Made by a program: the position numbers and the translations under genes. The notes below the pieces were generated by a model. The model did not search any database, was not told the DNA's origin, and saw only the letters and a program-made list of their open reading frames with translations. Positions 9,798 through 20,185 of a stretch of 64,000 nt of DNA are shown here, piece after piece. Each line of letters starts with the position of its first letter. Position 1 is the stretch's first letter. The stretch lies in the NCBI GenBank assembly GCA_019239825.1, contig JAFAZK010000280.1:28214-92213 (forward strand). Reading direction: 5' to 3'. The DNA is from Verrucomicrobiota bacterium (GTDB lineage: Bacteria; Verrucomicrobiota; Verrucomicrobiia; Chthoniobacterales; JAFAMB01).

Positions 9798-11672
9798 ATG
9801 GGTCGGATCGCTTTGCTTCCGGACGAAGTCGCTTCACAAGTGGCGGCGGGCGAGGTCGTGGAGCGGCCAGCTTCGGTGGTAAAGGAGCTGGTCGAAAACA
9901 GTCTGGACGCGGGAGCGACCAGGATTGAAATCGCCATCGCCAGAGGCGGCGCCAGCCTGGTGCGCGTAGTGGACAACGGCTTTGGCATGGATCGGGACGA
10001 TGCTCTCTTAAGTTTGGAGCGCCACGCCACCAGTAAGATTCGGACCGGCAATGACCTTGCAAACATTCATACGCTTGGTTTTCGGGGAGAAGCTTTGCCA
10101 AGCATCGCCAGCGTTTCTCGCTTTCGCTTGGCCACTCGTCCTAACGATGCGATCGAAGGAACAGAGATCCTGGTCAATGGTGGAAAGATAGATAGTGTCC
10201 GGGCCTGTGGCGAAGCGCCGGGGACTTTGGTCGAAGCCAAACATCTCTTCTACAATCTGCCGGCTCGGCGGAAATTCTTACGCACGGAGAACACGGAAGC
10301 CAGCCACGTTCAACATCAGTTGATGCTGCAAGCGCTGGGGCATCCAGAGGTCGGTTTTGTACTTTTGCGGGACCAAGCGGTGATTTTTCAGTTACCCCCA
10401 ACCCGGTCGTTGGCGACCCGCATTTCTGATCTGCGAGGCGACCAGATCATGAAACAGGTAGTCGAGATCGAGCCCACCACCGTCGACGGGATCTCGATTC
10501 GCGGATTTTTAGGTAAAGCGGGCGTCAGCCGGCCAACCCGAGCGGAACAGATCATGTTTGTTAATGGGCGGGCGGTCGACAATCTGACCATCCAACACGC
10601 TTTACGGGAGGGTTATCACACCGCGTTGATGAAAGGGCAGTATCCCCTGGTGTTTCTCTTTCTGGATCTGGATCCAGCGGACGTTGACGTTAATGTGCAC
10701 CCGGCCAAGCGGGAAGTCCGGTTTCGCAATCCGGATGTGATTCGCCAGTCTTTGGCAGAAACGGTTCGGAAAACGCTCGACTCAGACCGCGGCAATTGGA
10801 GTCGGGCATTTGCCAGTCCGCGATCATCCCCATTACTGGATGTTGCAGACTTCGCCCCTTCTCCTCCTGTAGCTTCGTCGGCGAGGGCCGAATCTGTGGC
10901 GCCACTCGTGCCTCTGGTGGAGCAGTTCGCGTTGCGGAAAGATTGGCACGAGTTTTCACAACCACAGCAAAAAGAAGACGGATTAGCATCCCCACAGATT
11001 TATCGCTCGGAAACGGCGATACCGGTTTCTCATGGCAGCAAAACCGAGGCCCATTCGACGAGGATCCCACCGGACGGTAGGGAAACCCCGAGCTCAGAGT
11101 TCCGCTTGCTCGGTGTGTTAGGGAAACTCTACATCCTCATGGAGAATGAAGAGGGACTAGTTCTGGTGGATCAGCACGCCGCTCATGAACGCATTCTATT
11201 CGAGCGTCTGCGCCGCGAAACCGAAACCGCCGGTGTCCCCTGTCAACGGCTGCTCATTCCGATCGTGTTAAGGCTGCCGCCAAAAGATCACGATTGGCTG
11301 CTGCTAAATGCGCCCAGCTTGCAGAAAATGGGGTTTTCGGTTGAACCTTTTGGCGAGTCGACGTTGAAAATCGATGGGATTCCGCAGTTTTTGCGGATAG
11401 AAGATCCTGCAAATACCATCCGCCAGCTCGTGGATGAGCTTCGTTCTCTCACCTCTAGCACCTCGCGTCTTCGCCTGGGCGAAGACGTCATAGCAAAGAC
11501 AGTTTGTCGGTACGCAGTGAAAGCCAATGATCAGCTTCACGCTGCCGAAATTGGTCAATTGGTTAAGGACCTCTTGGCTTGCGAGTTACCTTATTGCTGC
11601 CCACATGGACGCCCCACCATGATCCAGATCGGTTATTCAGAGTTGGAGAAGAAGTTTGGTAGGAAAGTGTGA
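9798..11672 (+). CDS. mutL: DNA mismatch repair protein MutL
   Basis: IAAGEVVERPASVVKELVENSLDAGA-type GHKL start, GFRGEALPSIASVSRF, C-terminal DQHAAHERILFERL, CPHGRPT. Confidence 0.96.
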   Translation: MGRIALLPDEVASQVAAGEVVERPASVVKELVENSLDAGATRIEIAIARGGASLVRVVDNGFGMDRDDALLSLERHATSKIRTGNDLANIHTLGFRGEALPSIASVSRFRLATRPNDAIEGTEILVNGGKIDSVRACGEAPGTLVEAKHLFYNLPARRKFLRTENTEASHVQHQLMLQALGHPEVGFVLLRDQAVIFQLPPTRSLATRISDLRGDQIMKQVVEIEPTTVDGISIRGFLGKAGVSRPTRAEQIMFVNGRAVDNLTIQHALREGYHTALMKGQYPLVFLFLDLDPADVDVNVHPAKREVRFRNPDVIRQSLAETVRKTLDSDRGNWSRAFASPRSSPLLDVADFAPSPPVASSARAESVAPLVPLVEQFALRKDWHEFSQPQQKEDGLASPQIYRSETAIPVSHGSKTEAHSTRIPPDGRETPSSEFRLLGVLGKLYILMENEEGLVLVDQHAAHERILFERLRRETETAGVPCQRLLIPIVLRLPPKDHDWLLLNAPSLQKMGFSVEPFGESTLKIDGIPQFLRIEDPANTIRQLVDELRSLTSSTSRLRLGEDVIAKTVCRYAVKANDQLHAAEIGQLVKDLLACELPYCCPHGRPTMIQIGYSELEKKFGRKV

Positions 11673-11684
11673 GAGTCGGTGCGA

Positions 11685-11930
11685 CCTGGAGGGGAGCCGC
11701 TTTATAATATGGCTCGACTGCCGGCGACATTTTCTCTTACACCGTTTGCGACCGGAAAATGTGAAAGCAGGCGGCTTGCGAGCATTACCCAGCGTGTGTT
11801 TCTGCCAAATGTTTTCACGTTGGATCGACCAGGGCCCAAACGATAAGACTGCCACGCCTCGAAACATTCTCGGGAGCCGCCTATTGCCGAACCATTGAGC
11901 TGCTATGTTTTAAAGCGGCTCCCCTCCAGC
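11685..11930. repeat. Family A nested palindrome, copy 1
   Basis: CTGGAGGGGAGCCGCTTTATAA ... CGGGAGCCGCCTATTG ... TAAAGCGGCTCCCCTCCAG. Confidence 0.85.
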
Positions 11931-11955
11931 CGCGTCGGCTGACTTCTCCCTTTTG

Positions 11956-12315
11956 CTACGCCTTCTTCCCCATTTTCCTGGCTAGTAAAGCGATCAAGGC
12001 TGGTTTAGCGACTGTCCACGCAACGGACCAAAGTTGTCCCGCTACCGTGCCGGCAAAGCTTTTACCGGGAGGCCGGACGCGACCGCCGTGTTTATCGATA
12101 TAGATCTTTTTCGTTCGCCGTGGTAGCCGCGATAGTACCCAACCGAAGAACGCCATGAAGCTTAGCCAAACCCAACGGTTTTTTTGCCAAGCCACCGAAA
12201 AACGGTGTTGGAAGTTGAGCTGACCTTGCAGGCCGGTCGTAGCGCCGGCCAGATCACCTCGGGTTCTCTCCAGTTCCTCGATTATTCGACGTTTCTCGTC
12301 GTTGACCGGAGCCAT
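11956..12315 (-). CDS. Hypothetical membrane-associated protein (third gene of a YqjD/YqjE-like set)
   Basis: Overlaps the downstream end of the holin-like gene; position matches the yqjD-yqjE-yqjK arrangement. Confidence 0.55.
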   Translation of the reverse strand: MAPVNDEKRRIIEELERTRGDLAGATTGLQGQLNFQHRFSVAWQKNRWVWLSFMAFFGWVLSRLPRRTKKIYIDKHGGRVRPPGKSFAGTVAGQLWSVAWTVAKPALIALLARKMGKKA

Positions 12316-12701
12316 TCTCGATCCTTTTGCAACTCATCTAGGGTCATACGGAACATCGGCCGGATTACTCGGTAGCGGAGGATAATCGCCGCAATCAAAC
12401 TTCCGGCTAGCAGAATTCCAGCGCAGAGCAGGGCCCCCCAGCCCCATTCCCAATGGAGTATCGTGATGATCAGATACAGCAGAAAGACTGCAAACATCAC
12501 CAGAAAGCCTGCAAATAACACCAACACACCCGTTACCAGGAGGCCGATAATTAACAGGTGTAATCCGGCTTCCTTAGCTTCCAGTCCCAAGAGCTGGAAC
12601 CGGAGTTCCAGATAACGAAGAAACGCCGCGACCCAGTCTTTAACCGAGTCGGCAGTCGATGAGCGCTCCGATTCAGCGCCAACCGGAGCATCTGAACTCA
12701 T
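12282..12701 (-). CDS. Phage holin family / DUF1469 (YqjE-like) membrane protein
   Basis: Two strong TM helices (LLIIGLLVTGVLVLFAGFLVMFAVFLLYLIITIL; GALLCAGILLAGSLIAAIIL) with DUF1469-like spacing. Confidence 0.75.
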   Translation of the reverse strand: MSSDAPVGAESERSSTADSVKDWVAAFLRYLELRFQLLGLEAKEAGLHLLIIGLLVTGVLVLFAGFLVMFAVFLLYLIITILHWEWGWGALLCAGILLAGSLIAAIILRYRVIRPMFRMTLDELQKDREWLRSTTRNVE

Positions 12702-12704
12702 AGA

Positions 12705-13043
12705 TTATTTGCGAAGAAACAGACCGAGCAGAAAACCGGCGCCTAACGCCATCAGTATCGCCTTGGTTGGGTTCTCTCGCACGTACGCTTCTCCTTCGCT
12801 CTGCCAAAATTTTGCCTTTGAACGAGCGTCTGACCACGCCGTTTCTGCCGCTCCGCGAAATTCGTGAGCTCTAGCCTCTGCCGCCGCCTTGAGCTCGTCC
12901 GCCTTTTTCTCCGCGGCTTTCCGGATTTCGTCGGCCTTGGCGCTAGCCGCAGTTTTTAAATCGTCAGCCGCAGCTTTCAAATGTTCTTTTGATTTGCCCG
13001 CTGCCGCATCTGGGTCTGGACTGGTTTCCATAGTTCGTGCCAA
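12705..13043 (-). CDS. DUF883 (ElaB/YqjD-like) protein
   Basis: Ala/Lys-rich coiled coil ending YVRENPTKAILMALGAGFLLGLFLRK. Confidence 0.8.
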   Translation of the reverse strand: MARTMETSPDPDAAAGKSKEHLKAAADDLKTAASAKADEIRKAAEKKADELKAAAEARAHEFRGAAETAWSDARSKAKFWQSEGEAYVRENPTKAILMALGAGFLLGLFLRK

Positions 13044-13226
13044 AATTAAGTCTTCTAAGTGGAGAGTGGATTAACCTCTGAACTATAAAACACTCTCGGG
13101 TTTTAATCTCGAAAATCAACCTTTCGACACGTCTTAGGCTTGCTCAAGGCGGGCCTTCCGACAAGGCCAAGGCCAGCGCGTGGCGAGGGGTTATATTTGT
13201 TTCGGCGCAGGCTCCTGATTCCGGTC

Positions 13227-13445
13227 TTATGTTTCCCGGAAAATAATTCGAGCTTTACTCATATCGTAAGGGGAAATCTCAATTTCCACTTTGTCACCGG
13301 GGACGATGCGGATGAAATTTTTCCGCATTTTTCCGCTGATATGGGCGAGAACCTTCTGGCCGTTTGGCAGCGTCACCCGAAACATCGTATTGGGTAGGAC
13401 TTCAGTGATCGTGCCTTGGATAACCAGAGGTTCCTCCTTAGGCAT
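13227..13445 (-). CDS. infA: Translation initiation factor IF-1
   Basis: [72 protein letters not shown]; internal Met preferred over the ORF-track start. Confidence 0.95.
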   Translation of the reverse strand: MPKEEPLVIQGTITEVLPNTMFRVTLPNGQKVLAHISGKMRKNFIRIVPGDKVEIEISPYDMSKARIIFRET

Positions 13446-13668
13446 ACGTGAAATTGTCTTCACAAGCTGCAGTTTTCAAACGAGATACGCGCGGCCGGTA
13501 AAAAAACCGAGGAGGTAGGAGCTAGAATCTAGGAGCTAGGAGTGACGCTGCGTCACCAGGCGCAAAGCGAACCGACGGGGATCTGACATATAAGTTCCCT
13601 AGGTCCTATAGGTGCTATTCGGTAGCAGGGATCAGAAATGCCTCATGTCCCCAATTCCCACCCAACTC

Positions 13669-14340
13669 CTAACCCCCTTGGAACTTCAGCACCCCGAACC
13701 GTTCCGGTAGATGGAAAGTACCGCTAAAGGTAGGCGACCAAGCCGAGAGCTCACGAGGCTGATCTTTTGGATGTTCGATCCGGCAAAAGTTAATACGCCA
13801 CCGGGAAGCGTCACATTCGCCCATGCTTTTGAAAGGGAGAGCCAGTCCTGCCACCCATCCGTAAGCCAACAAACCCGTTGCTGTACGAAGTCCTTCGCAG
13901 TTCCAGGCGAAATCCTTTCGCATCCCGCTCCGAACCCGTCGTATAAAAACGTCTAATACCGTATTCAACGGATTAACCTCGAACTCGAAGTAACAATCCA
14001 GATCGCCGAAGGGATCAATAAAGATCTCGACCACATCTTGTTCCCAGAGCGGATCATCCCGTTTGGTGAGGGTTGCCCACGGGTCTGGATCTTGGCAAAC
14101 GAAAAGGACCAGGAGCTCGTCTCGATGCCAAGCGACGCGGATTTCGGTTCCCCAGACCGGCGGCCGGCCGCTCCTGTTATCTAACAGAAAAACGCGGCTG
14201 GCCTTAGACCAACAACCGGCAAGTGCATCTAAGGACGAACCGTCCCAGGCCTCGGTGTGAGGGCAGATAACCGCCGGCATGCTGGTCTGTTGGTCTGGCG
14301 ATATCACCGTTAAAATCAGAGTTTCACCACAAAGGCACAA
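13669..14340 (-). CDS. Carbohydrate-binding family 9-like domain protein
   Basis: VWGTEIRVAWHRDELLVLFVCQDPDPWATLTKRDDPLWEQDVVEIFIDPFGDLDCYFEFEVNPLNTVLDVFIRR, CBM9-like. Confidence 0.7.
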   Translation of the reverse strand: MCLCGETLILTVISPDQQTSMPAVICPHTEAWDGSSLDALAGCWSKASRVFLLDNRSGRPPVWGTEIRVAWHRDELLVLFVCQDPDPWATLTKRDDPLWEQDVVEIFIDPFGDLDCYFEFEVNPLNTVLDVFIRRVRSGMRKDFAWNCEGLRTATGLLAYGWVAGLALPFKSMGECDASRWRINFCRIEHPKDQPRELSAWSPTFSGTFHLPERFGVLKFQGG

Positions 14341-14435
14341 AGAACACAGAGGTTAAGAGGAAGAGATTTTTTAAAAGCCTCGATCTCCAAGCTCTCTGTT
14401 TCTCTGTCGTGCAAACATGCGGCCTTCGTGGTGAA
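14322..14435. repeat. Family G inverted repeat (TTCACCACAAAGGCAC-type arms)
   Basis: TTTCACCACAAAGGCACAAAGAACACAGAG ... CTCTGTTTCTCTGTCGTGC...GGCCTTCGTGGTGAA. Confidence 0.7.
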
Positions 14436-14436
14436 T

Positions 14437-15627
14437 TTATTTTCCCGCCTTCGTTTCGGCGATCAGCTTGCGAAATTGATCGAAAAAGTAGGTGGCGTCA
14501 TGTGGCCCCGGCGCAGCCTCCGGATGGTATTGCACACTGAACACAGGATGGTTTCGGTCGCGTAGACCCTCAACCGTGCCGTCGTTCAGGTTGATGTGGG
14601 ATACTTCCACGTCGGAAGGTAATGAATCCGGATCCACAGCGAACCCGTGATTCTGTGAGGTAATCGCTACTTTCCCGGTGGCCAGATCTTTGACCGGCTG
14701 ATTCCCTCCCCGGTGACCGAACTTCAGTTTAAATGTTTTCCCACCGTAGGCATAACCCAGTAACTGGTGGCCGAGACAGATCCCAAAGATAGGGCATCTG
14801 CCGACCAATTCGCTGAGTTCTTTGTGAATGTAGGTCAGCGGCGCAGGATCTCCCGGGCCATTGGATAGGAAGACGCCATCCGGCTTCAAACTCAACACCT
14901 CTTTAGCTGTGGTTCCGGCCGGCACTACCCGCACTCCGAACCCATGTTGGCGCAGCCGGCGCAGGATGTTGGTTTTAATACCGTAATCGTAAGCAACGAT
15001 ATTATGCTGCTTCGGGGGTAACGATTTGAAGGCTTGACCGTTTTCTTCGATCTCTGCGGTGTCGGCGCCCTTTATCAAAGTCCATTCCCGGCTCAAACGA
15101 TCTTCTGGGTCCCATTCGAATGCCTCAGGCGTTGTGACCTCTCTAACAAAATCAGCGCCAATCATCGGCGGGGCATTGCGAGCCGCGGCGACCGCGTCTG
15201 CAGGAGATAGAGCTTCGTCTGTCAGGCAGGCCCGCATCGCTCCGCGAACCCGTAGATGCTTGGTGAGGGCTCGAGTATCCACCCCTTGGATCGCAGGGAT
15301 CTTCCAACGCTTCAGATATTCGTCGAGCGACCCTGCTGAGCGCCAATTGCTGGTTATGGGCGATAATTCTCCTACCACAAACCCGCGGACGTGCGGTTCA
15401 CTGCTCTCGTTGTCGAGGTCGTTTGTTCCGTAATTGCCGATCAGCGGATAGGTCATCGTGACGATTTGACCGCGGTAGGAGGGATCCGTCAGGACTTCCT
15501 GGTAACCCGTCATCGACGTGTTAAAACAGATCTCGCCGACAGTGGTGCCGGACGCGCCGAACGAGTCCCCGCTGAAGGTCCGCCCATCTTCTAGAGCGAT
15601 TAAAGCCTGCTTCATTTTCGGCGGCAA
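14437..15627 (-). CDS. carA: Carbamoyl-phosphate synthase small subunit
   Basis: FNTSMTGYQEVLTDPSYRGQIVTMTYPLIGNYG; GATase GICLGHQLLGYAYGGKTFKLKFGHRGGNQPV; QYHPEAAPGPHD. Confidence 0.96.
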   Translation of the reverse strand: MPPKMKQALIALEDGRTFSGDSFGASGTTVGEICFNTSMTGYQEVLTDPSYRGQIVTMTYPLIGNYGTNDLDNESSEPHVRGFVVGELSPITSNWRSAGSLDEYLKRWKIPAIQGVDTRALTKHLRVRGAMRACLTDEALSPADAVAAARNAPPMIGADFVREVTTPEAFEWDPEDRLSREWTLIKGADTAEIEENGQAFKSLPPKQHNIVAYDYGIKTNILRRLRQHGFGVRVVPAGTTAKEVLSLKPDGVFLSNGPGDPAPLTYIHKELSELVGRCPIFGICLGHQLLGYAYGGKTFKLKFGHRGGNQPVKDLATGKVAITSQNHGFAVDPDSLPSDVEVSHINLNDGTVEGLRDRNHPVFSVQYHPEAAPGPHDATYFFDQFRKLIAETKAGK

Positions 15628-15712
15628 ATATGGGGGTGGTAAGAGAGGAGTTCAAGGGCGGGGAGAGCAGGATTCAGGAGCCAGGAGGCGTTGGGTTTGG
15701 TGCGCGTGCCGC

Positions 15713-16002
15713 CTGGAGGGGAGCCGCTTTTGAATTTTGCCCGTAACCTGAGCTGATCGGGCAAATAAGTGGCGCCCTAGGGGTTGCTTGTTCAGCAGGC
15801 GGCTCCCGCGAACGCCTGCTGATGTCCCTACAACCCACTGCGATTCACTTCGCTCTATACCAAATACGACGCGATAGGGCCAAATCGCACGGTGAGACGT
15901 TCGAGGGAGCCGCCTGCTTCTCCCGCCAGGCAAACTTCGCCCGGCGGAGGGCTCCGATCGCATGCGTTCAAATTAGCATCGGCGAAAGCGGCTCCCCTCC
16001 AG
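15713..16002. repeat. Family A nested palindrome, copy 2
   Basis: CTGGAGGGGAGCCGCTTTTGAA ... GCAGGCGGCTCCCGCGAACG ... GGGAGCCGCCTGCTT ... GCGGCTCCCCTCCAG. Confidence 0.88.
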
Positions 16003-16007
16003 GGTGT

Positions 16008-17282
16008 TCAGGCGCTCCGTCCCATTGCTGCCAACGCCGACCTCAACATCGGAGCAAGGTCTCCGTTCTTGCTAATAACGATTTTCTCCAGGCCCAGCCA
16101 ATCCGCCATCGATCGTAGCTCGGCGGCTACTGCGTGAACGAAGGTTTTCGGTTCCGTCTGGGGCTCGGCAAATGCGCCCACGACTCGCAGGGCTCGGTTG
16201 GCGCGATCGGCTTTCAAGTCGAGCCGGGCCACGAAGTTTTGCCCAAACAGAAACGGTAGAATGTAATAGCCGTGTTGGCGTTGCGCTGCAGGCGTGTAGA
16301 TCTCAATCCGATAATGAAATCCGAAGAGCCGCTCTGTTCGTTGCCTCTCCCAAACTAAGGGATCGAACGGCGACAAGAAAGCCGCCGCTTCGAGCGAACG
16401 AGGGATGCGAATCGCAGAGCTAAGATATGCCGGCTGGCGCCAACCTTCGACTTTCACCTCGAGCAGTTCGCCTGCTTCGACAAGTTCGCGGATTCGAGGA
16501 CGGGTCTCGTTAAGCTTTAGTCGGAAGTAGTCGCCAAGGTCATTTTCAGTCGCGACGCCAAGCGCTCGAGAGGCTGTTGCCACCAAGTCTCGCTGACCAA
16601 TTTCCCGTTCGGGTAGATGGCTGTTGTATAGATCGGGAAAGACCCGCTCTGTGAGATCGTAAATGCGCTCAAAATTGCGCCGGGTTGAAGTCGTGACCTG
16701 CCCTGACCAGAATAGCCATTCCAACGCGATCTTCGAATCGCTCCATTCCCACCAGCCGGCTTTCTTGGCCAATTGCTCTTGTCTAATCATTTTTTCGACA
16801 TCGCCGGCTCCGGATGGGCCGTGCTCTCGGATGACCTCCAAAACGTCCTGAATCAAGCCGGCCTTTTCGCTGGCAAAAGTGACCAACCCTTTGTAAACCC
16901 CGCCCCCCTGTTTAGCCCGTTCCATCCGCCAACGGAGGCTCGGAAACAGGTTAATCGGGATAAGGGAGGCAGCATGGCCCCAATACTCGAACAGACGGCG
17001 TTTCCGGTAGGCAAGATCGTCCAGCCACTCTGTTGGGTAGGGACCGAGGCGTGAGAAGAGTGGGAAGTAATGAGCTCTAACCAAGACATTTACCGAGTCG
17101 ATCTGCAACAATCCCAGACGCTGAACTGTGGATAGAAGATGTCGTTTAGTGACTGCGGCCGGTTTAGTAGATCCCAAGCCTTGGGCCGCTAAGGCAGCCC
17201 GCCGCGCTTCGCCAAGTGAGAGCGTCAAACGCGTACGCGTCCTGGGAGATCTAGCGGGGCTCACCAAGAGAGCTGGTTCCAA
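16008..17282 (-). CDS. Winged-helix DNA-binding / YcaQ-like DNA glycosylase family protein
   Basis: LLSTVQRLGLLQIDSVNVLVRAHYFPLFSRLGPYP ... LFEYWGHAASLIP, YcaQ family hallmarks. Confidence 0.82.
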   Translation of the reverse strand: MEPALLVSPARSPRTRTRLTLSLGEARRAALAAQGLGSTKPAAVTKRHLLSTVQRLGLLQIDSVNVLVRAHYFPLFSRLGPYPTEWLDDLAYRKRRLFEYWGHAASLIPINLFPSLRWRMERAKQGGGVYKGLVTFASEKAGLIQDVLEVIREHGPSGAGDVEKMIRQEQLAKKAGWWEWSDSKIALEWLFWSGQVTTSTRRNFERIYDLTERVFPDLYNSHLPEREIGQRDLVATASRALGVATENDLGDYFRLKLNETRPRIRELVEAGELLEVKVEGWRQPAYLSSAIRIPRSLEAAAFLSPFDPLVWERQRTERLFGFHYRIEIYTPAAQRQHGYYILPFLFGQNFVARLDLKADRANRALRVVGAFAEPQTEPKTFVHAVAAELRSMADWLGLEKIVISKNGDLAPMLRSALAAMGRSA

Positions 17283-18553
17283 TAAGTGACCGTACCGTTA
17301 TGGTTCTTAACGAATCTAACCGAACCATCTTGCGAAATCACGATGGCGAGACACTTCGGATGTTGATCACAAAGCCGATAGACGGCCCGATGGCGAGTGC
17401 CAACGTCGTCTAAAGATTCATTGGCCCAAATCGTGGCTTCAAGATCCATCGCCCGCCGCACACTCGATAGGCACGGTGCTTCCGAAAGTAATTCTGCGCC
17501 GAAGCCGATGATTTCATATTGCTTGCTCAATATTAAGGCTCCGTCGACCGCCATCAGGTCGCCTAAAAAGTGGGCGAACTCGAAAAAAGCCTCGTCTAGT
17601 TCACCCAGGTGTCGGTCAGCAAAGCTTTGGTACTCATTCCAACCGATGTTCTGAACGTGGTTGGCGACGGCTAACTGGCTAAGGCGCAAGACGGCGGATC
17701 TGAGCAGGTTCCGGTACCGAGTCCGCAGCGGGCTTTTGGCCAGCAAATACTTGAAACGCATTGGACCACCTGGCGCAGCAAATTCGGCTTCGTCCTCCGG
17801 CTCGATAAAGACCAGCGTGCCACCATGTTTGGCGTTTCTTACCACGCTGAGCGTTCGGCGACTGATATTCTGAGAAACCGCTCTAATGAAGTCGATATCG
17901 ACCCTTACAGATGGGTGATTGTCTTCGTGGTTGGCCAGCCAGTGCTGCATTTGCTTGCGTACACCAGCGAACGATTCCCGTAGCCAGTTAGACTGGAAAA
18001 GGTCAAACGCGTAAGCCTCCAGCTGCCCGCCGCTCAGCGCGGCTATCCGGCGATGACCCACAAAGACGGTAATGCGACCTGGACCAAGGGCATGAATCAC
18101 CACTCGCGTTGGTAACGGGTAACCGGTGAAACGGCCGCCGTCGACACTATTAACCCATCTAGTGCCGGACAAAAGAATCCCCCAAATCTTGAGCTTTTCG
18201 TCTCCGTAAGGCGCTACGGCGACCAAGGACCGAAAGAAGTCCGCCGCCATGGAGATCCGCCTAACTTCCTGCTCGTTAAACGGTCGCGGCCGGTCGAACG
18301 AGATTCCGCTTAAAGCCGTCGGTGCCTGATCGGCTTTTATGACGTCATCGGGATGACCCAGTAATATACGGAAAGTAACCGGCCGCTGTTCTTCTCTCAG
18401 CAGACTCGCGTGGTAGGCGACATCCAGCAGCAATCGGAGCTGCCAATCATTTGGTAGATACGTCAACAGATCCGCGGGCCAAGCTCGTTTGACCAGATCG
18501 GTCAATTGGCCCGGATAAGAGTAGCCTAAGTAACTATGCAGCCGATGGGTCAT
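17261..18553 (-). CDS. Diadenylate-cyclase-like (DisA_N/DACNV-related) domain protein
   Basis: C-terminal MAVDGALILSKQYEIIGFGAEL ... DVGTRHRAVYRLCDQHPKCLAIVISQDGSVRFVKNHNG resembles the DGA and GTRHR motifs of DAC domains. Confidence 0.65.
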   Translation of the reverse strand: MTHRLHSYLGYSYPGQLTDLVKRAWPADLLTYLPNDWQLRLLLDVAYHASLLREEQRPVTFRILLGHPDDVIKADQAPTALSGISFDRPRPFNEQEVRRISMAADFFRSLVAVAPYGDEKLKIWGILLSGTRWVNSVDGGRFTGYPLPTRVVIHALGPGRITVFVGHRRIAALSGGQLEAYAFDLFQSNWLRESFAGVRKQMQHWLANHEDNHPSVRVDIDFIRAVSQNISRRTLSVVRNAKHGGTLVFIEPEDEAEFAAPGGPMRFKYLLAKSPLRTRYRNLLRSAVLRLSQLAVANHVQNIGWNEYQSFADRHLGELDEAFFEFAHFLGDLMAVDGALILSKQYEIIGFGAELLSEAPCLSSVRRAMDLEATIWANESLDDVGTRHRAVYRLCDQHPKCLAIVISQDGSVRFVKNHNGTVTYWNQLSW

Positions 18554-18746
18554 TCTCAGTCATCGCAATCAAACCGACAATAAATCGCTACCGGAGTCAG
18601 TTTGCAATTTCCGAGGCGGAAGATTTTGCAGGGCTCAGCGATGACATCGCAGCCTAGTGCCTGGGACAAAATTCGAGGCGGCCCTGAAAAGAGGCCGCCT
18701 GGAGACACGAGCTCCTAAGATGGGGACCTTTTTGGTCGCCGCGCTT

Positions 18747-19724
18747 TTAAAGCTTGGCCGCGATCATCTGCTCGAGCTTCACGATATCGGCTGAGAATTT
18801 ACGGATGCCTTCCGCTAGTTTTTCAGTCGCCATCGCGTCCTCGTTCAGTGCAAACCGGAATCCTTTTTCATCAAAACTGACCTTATCAAGGTCGCTCTTC
18901 TTTGCGGTTTCCGGCGATAATTTTCGGGTGATTGGTGCGTTCGAGGCGCTCAACTCAGCCAGAAGCTTCGGACTGATAGTGAGTAGATCGCTCCCCGCCA
19001 GCTCAATAATTTCTCCTGTGTTTCTGAAGCTTGCCCCCATCACCTGGGTCTCATAGCCGTACTTCTTGTAGTAATTGTAGATCTTGGTTACCGAGATAAC
19101 TCCCGGATCCTCGGCGCCGTGATATTCTTTTCCAGTCGACGCTTTGTACCAGTCATAAATCCGGCCCACAAATGGCGAGATCAACCGTACCTCGGCTTCG
19201 GCGCATGCTACCGCCTGAGCGAATGAGAAGAGCAACGTAAGGTTGCAATTGATCCCTTCCTTCTGGAGCTGTTCCGCTGCCTTAATCCCTTCCCACGTCG
19301 AGGCGATCTTGATCAACACACGTTCGCGGGAGATGCCGTTCTTTTCGTAAAGGCCGATCAGTTGCCGAGCTTTCTTGATCGAGCCTTCCCGATCAAAAGA
19401 AAGTCGCGCGTCCGTTTCGGTCGAGACCCGGCCCGGAACGATCTTCAAAATTTCTAACCCGAACGCGATCAGCAAATGGTCGATTATATCTTCGATCTTC
19501 GCTGCACCGGATAACGGGGAAGACTTCAAATTGGCGATGACTTCGTCCAGCAGATGGGAGTATTCAGACTGCGAAACCGCCGCGAAAATGAGACTTGGAT
19601 TAGTCGTCGAGTCCTGGGGCTTGAATTGTTGAATGCTCTCGAAGTCGCCGGTGTCAGCTACGACTTTCGTGAACTGTTTGAGCTGATCCAGCTGTGAAAG
19701 CTTTTCAAGAGTTTCGGTGCTCAT
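18747..19724 (-). CDS. tal: Transaldolase
   Basis: [47 protein letters not shown] ... [12 protein letters not shown] ... [37 protein letters not shown]. Confidence 0.96.
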   Translation of the reverse strand: MSTETLEKLSQLDQLKQFTKVVADTGDFESIQQFKPQDSTTNPSLIFAAVSQSEYSHLLDEVIANLKSSPLSGAAKIEDIIDHLLIAFGLEILKIVPGRVSTETDARLSFDREGSIKKARQLIGLYEKNGISRERVLIKIASTWEGIKAAEQLQKEGINCNLTLLFSFAQAVACAEAEVRLISPFVGRIYDWYKASTGKEYHGAEDPGVISVTKIYNYYKKYGYETQVMGASFRNTGEIIELAGSDLLTISPKLLAELSASNAPITRKLSPETAKKSDLDKVSFDEKGFRFALNEDAMATEKLAEGIRKFSADIVKLEQMIAAKL

Positions 19725-19802
19725 ACCAACCACCACCCAACGCCCTTTGAGGTGCAACTTCAACAACTTTTTGCGCGGCAATTGGGCGATTCGATCAGCC
19801 CT

Positions 19803-20173
19803 GTGGAGCGTTGCCTCGCAAGCGAGCCCGAGGCGTCGTCACCATGGAGGGGAGCCGCTATTACCCGGACACCGTTTGCACGTACAGTCTTGAAACCCCG
19901 CGTTGATCAGGTGGGCGTGTGCGAGCGGGCGGCTCCCGCGAACGTCTCCTGACGTCCCTACCATCCAGGGCGATTCTCTTCGTTCTCTATTAAATGCAAC
20001 GCGATAAGGCCGAATCGCATTCGTGGAGACGTTTCCGGGAGCCGCCTGCTACACTACCTTGGACAGTTTGCCCGATTTTTGGCGCGATCATGCCAGGTGT
20101 CTCTTAACAGTCAAAAGCGGTTCCCCTCCACGGGTGGCAACCCCTCGGTCTCGCAAGCGAGGCAGCGCTCCAC
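19803..20173. repeat. Family A nested palindrome, copy 3, with GTGGAGCG outer shell
   Basis: GTGGAGCGTTGCCTCGCAAGCGAG ... TGGAGGGGAGCCGC ... AAAAGCGGTTCCCCTCCA ... CTCGCAAGCGAGGCAGCGCTCCAC. Confidence 0.88.
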
Positions 20174-20185
20174 GGCTTTGCCGCC

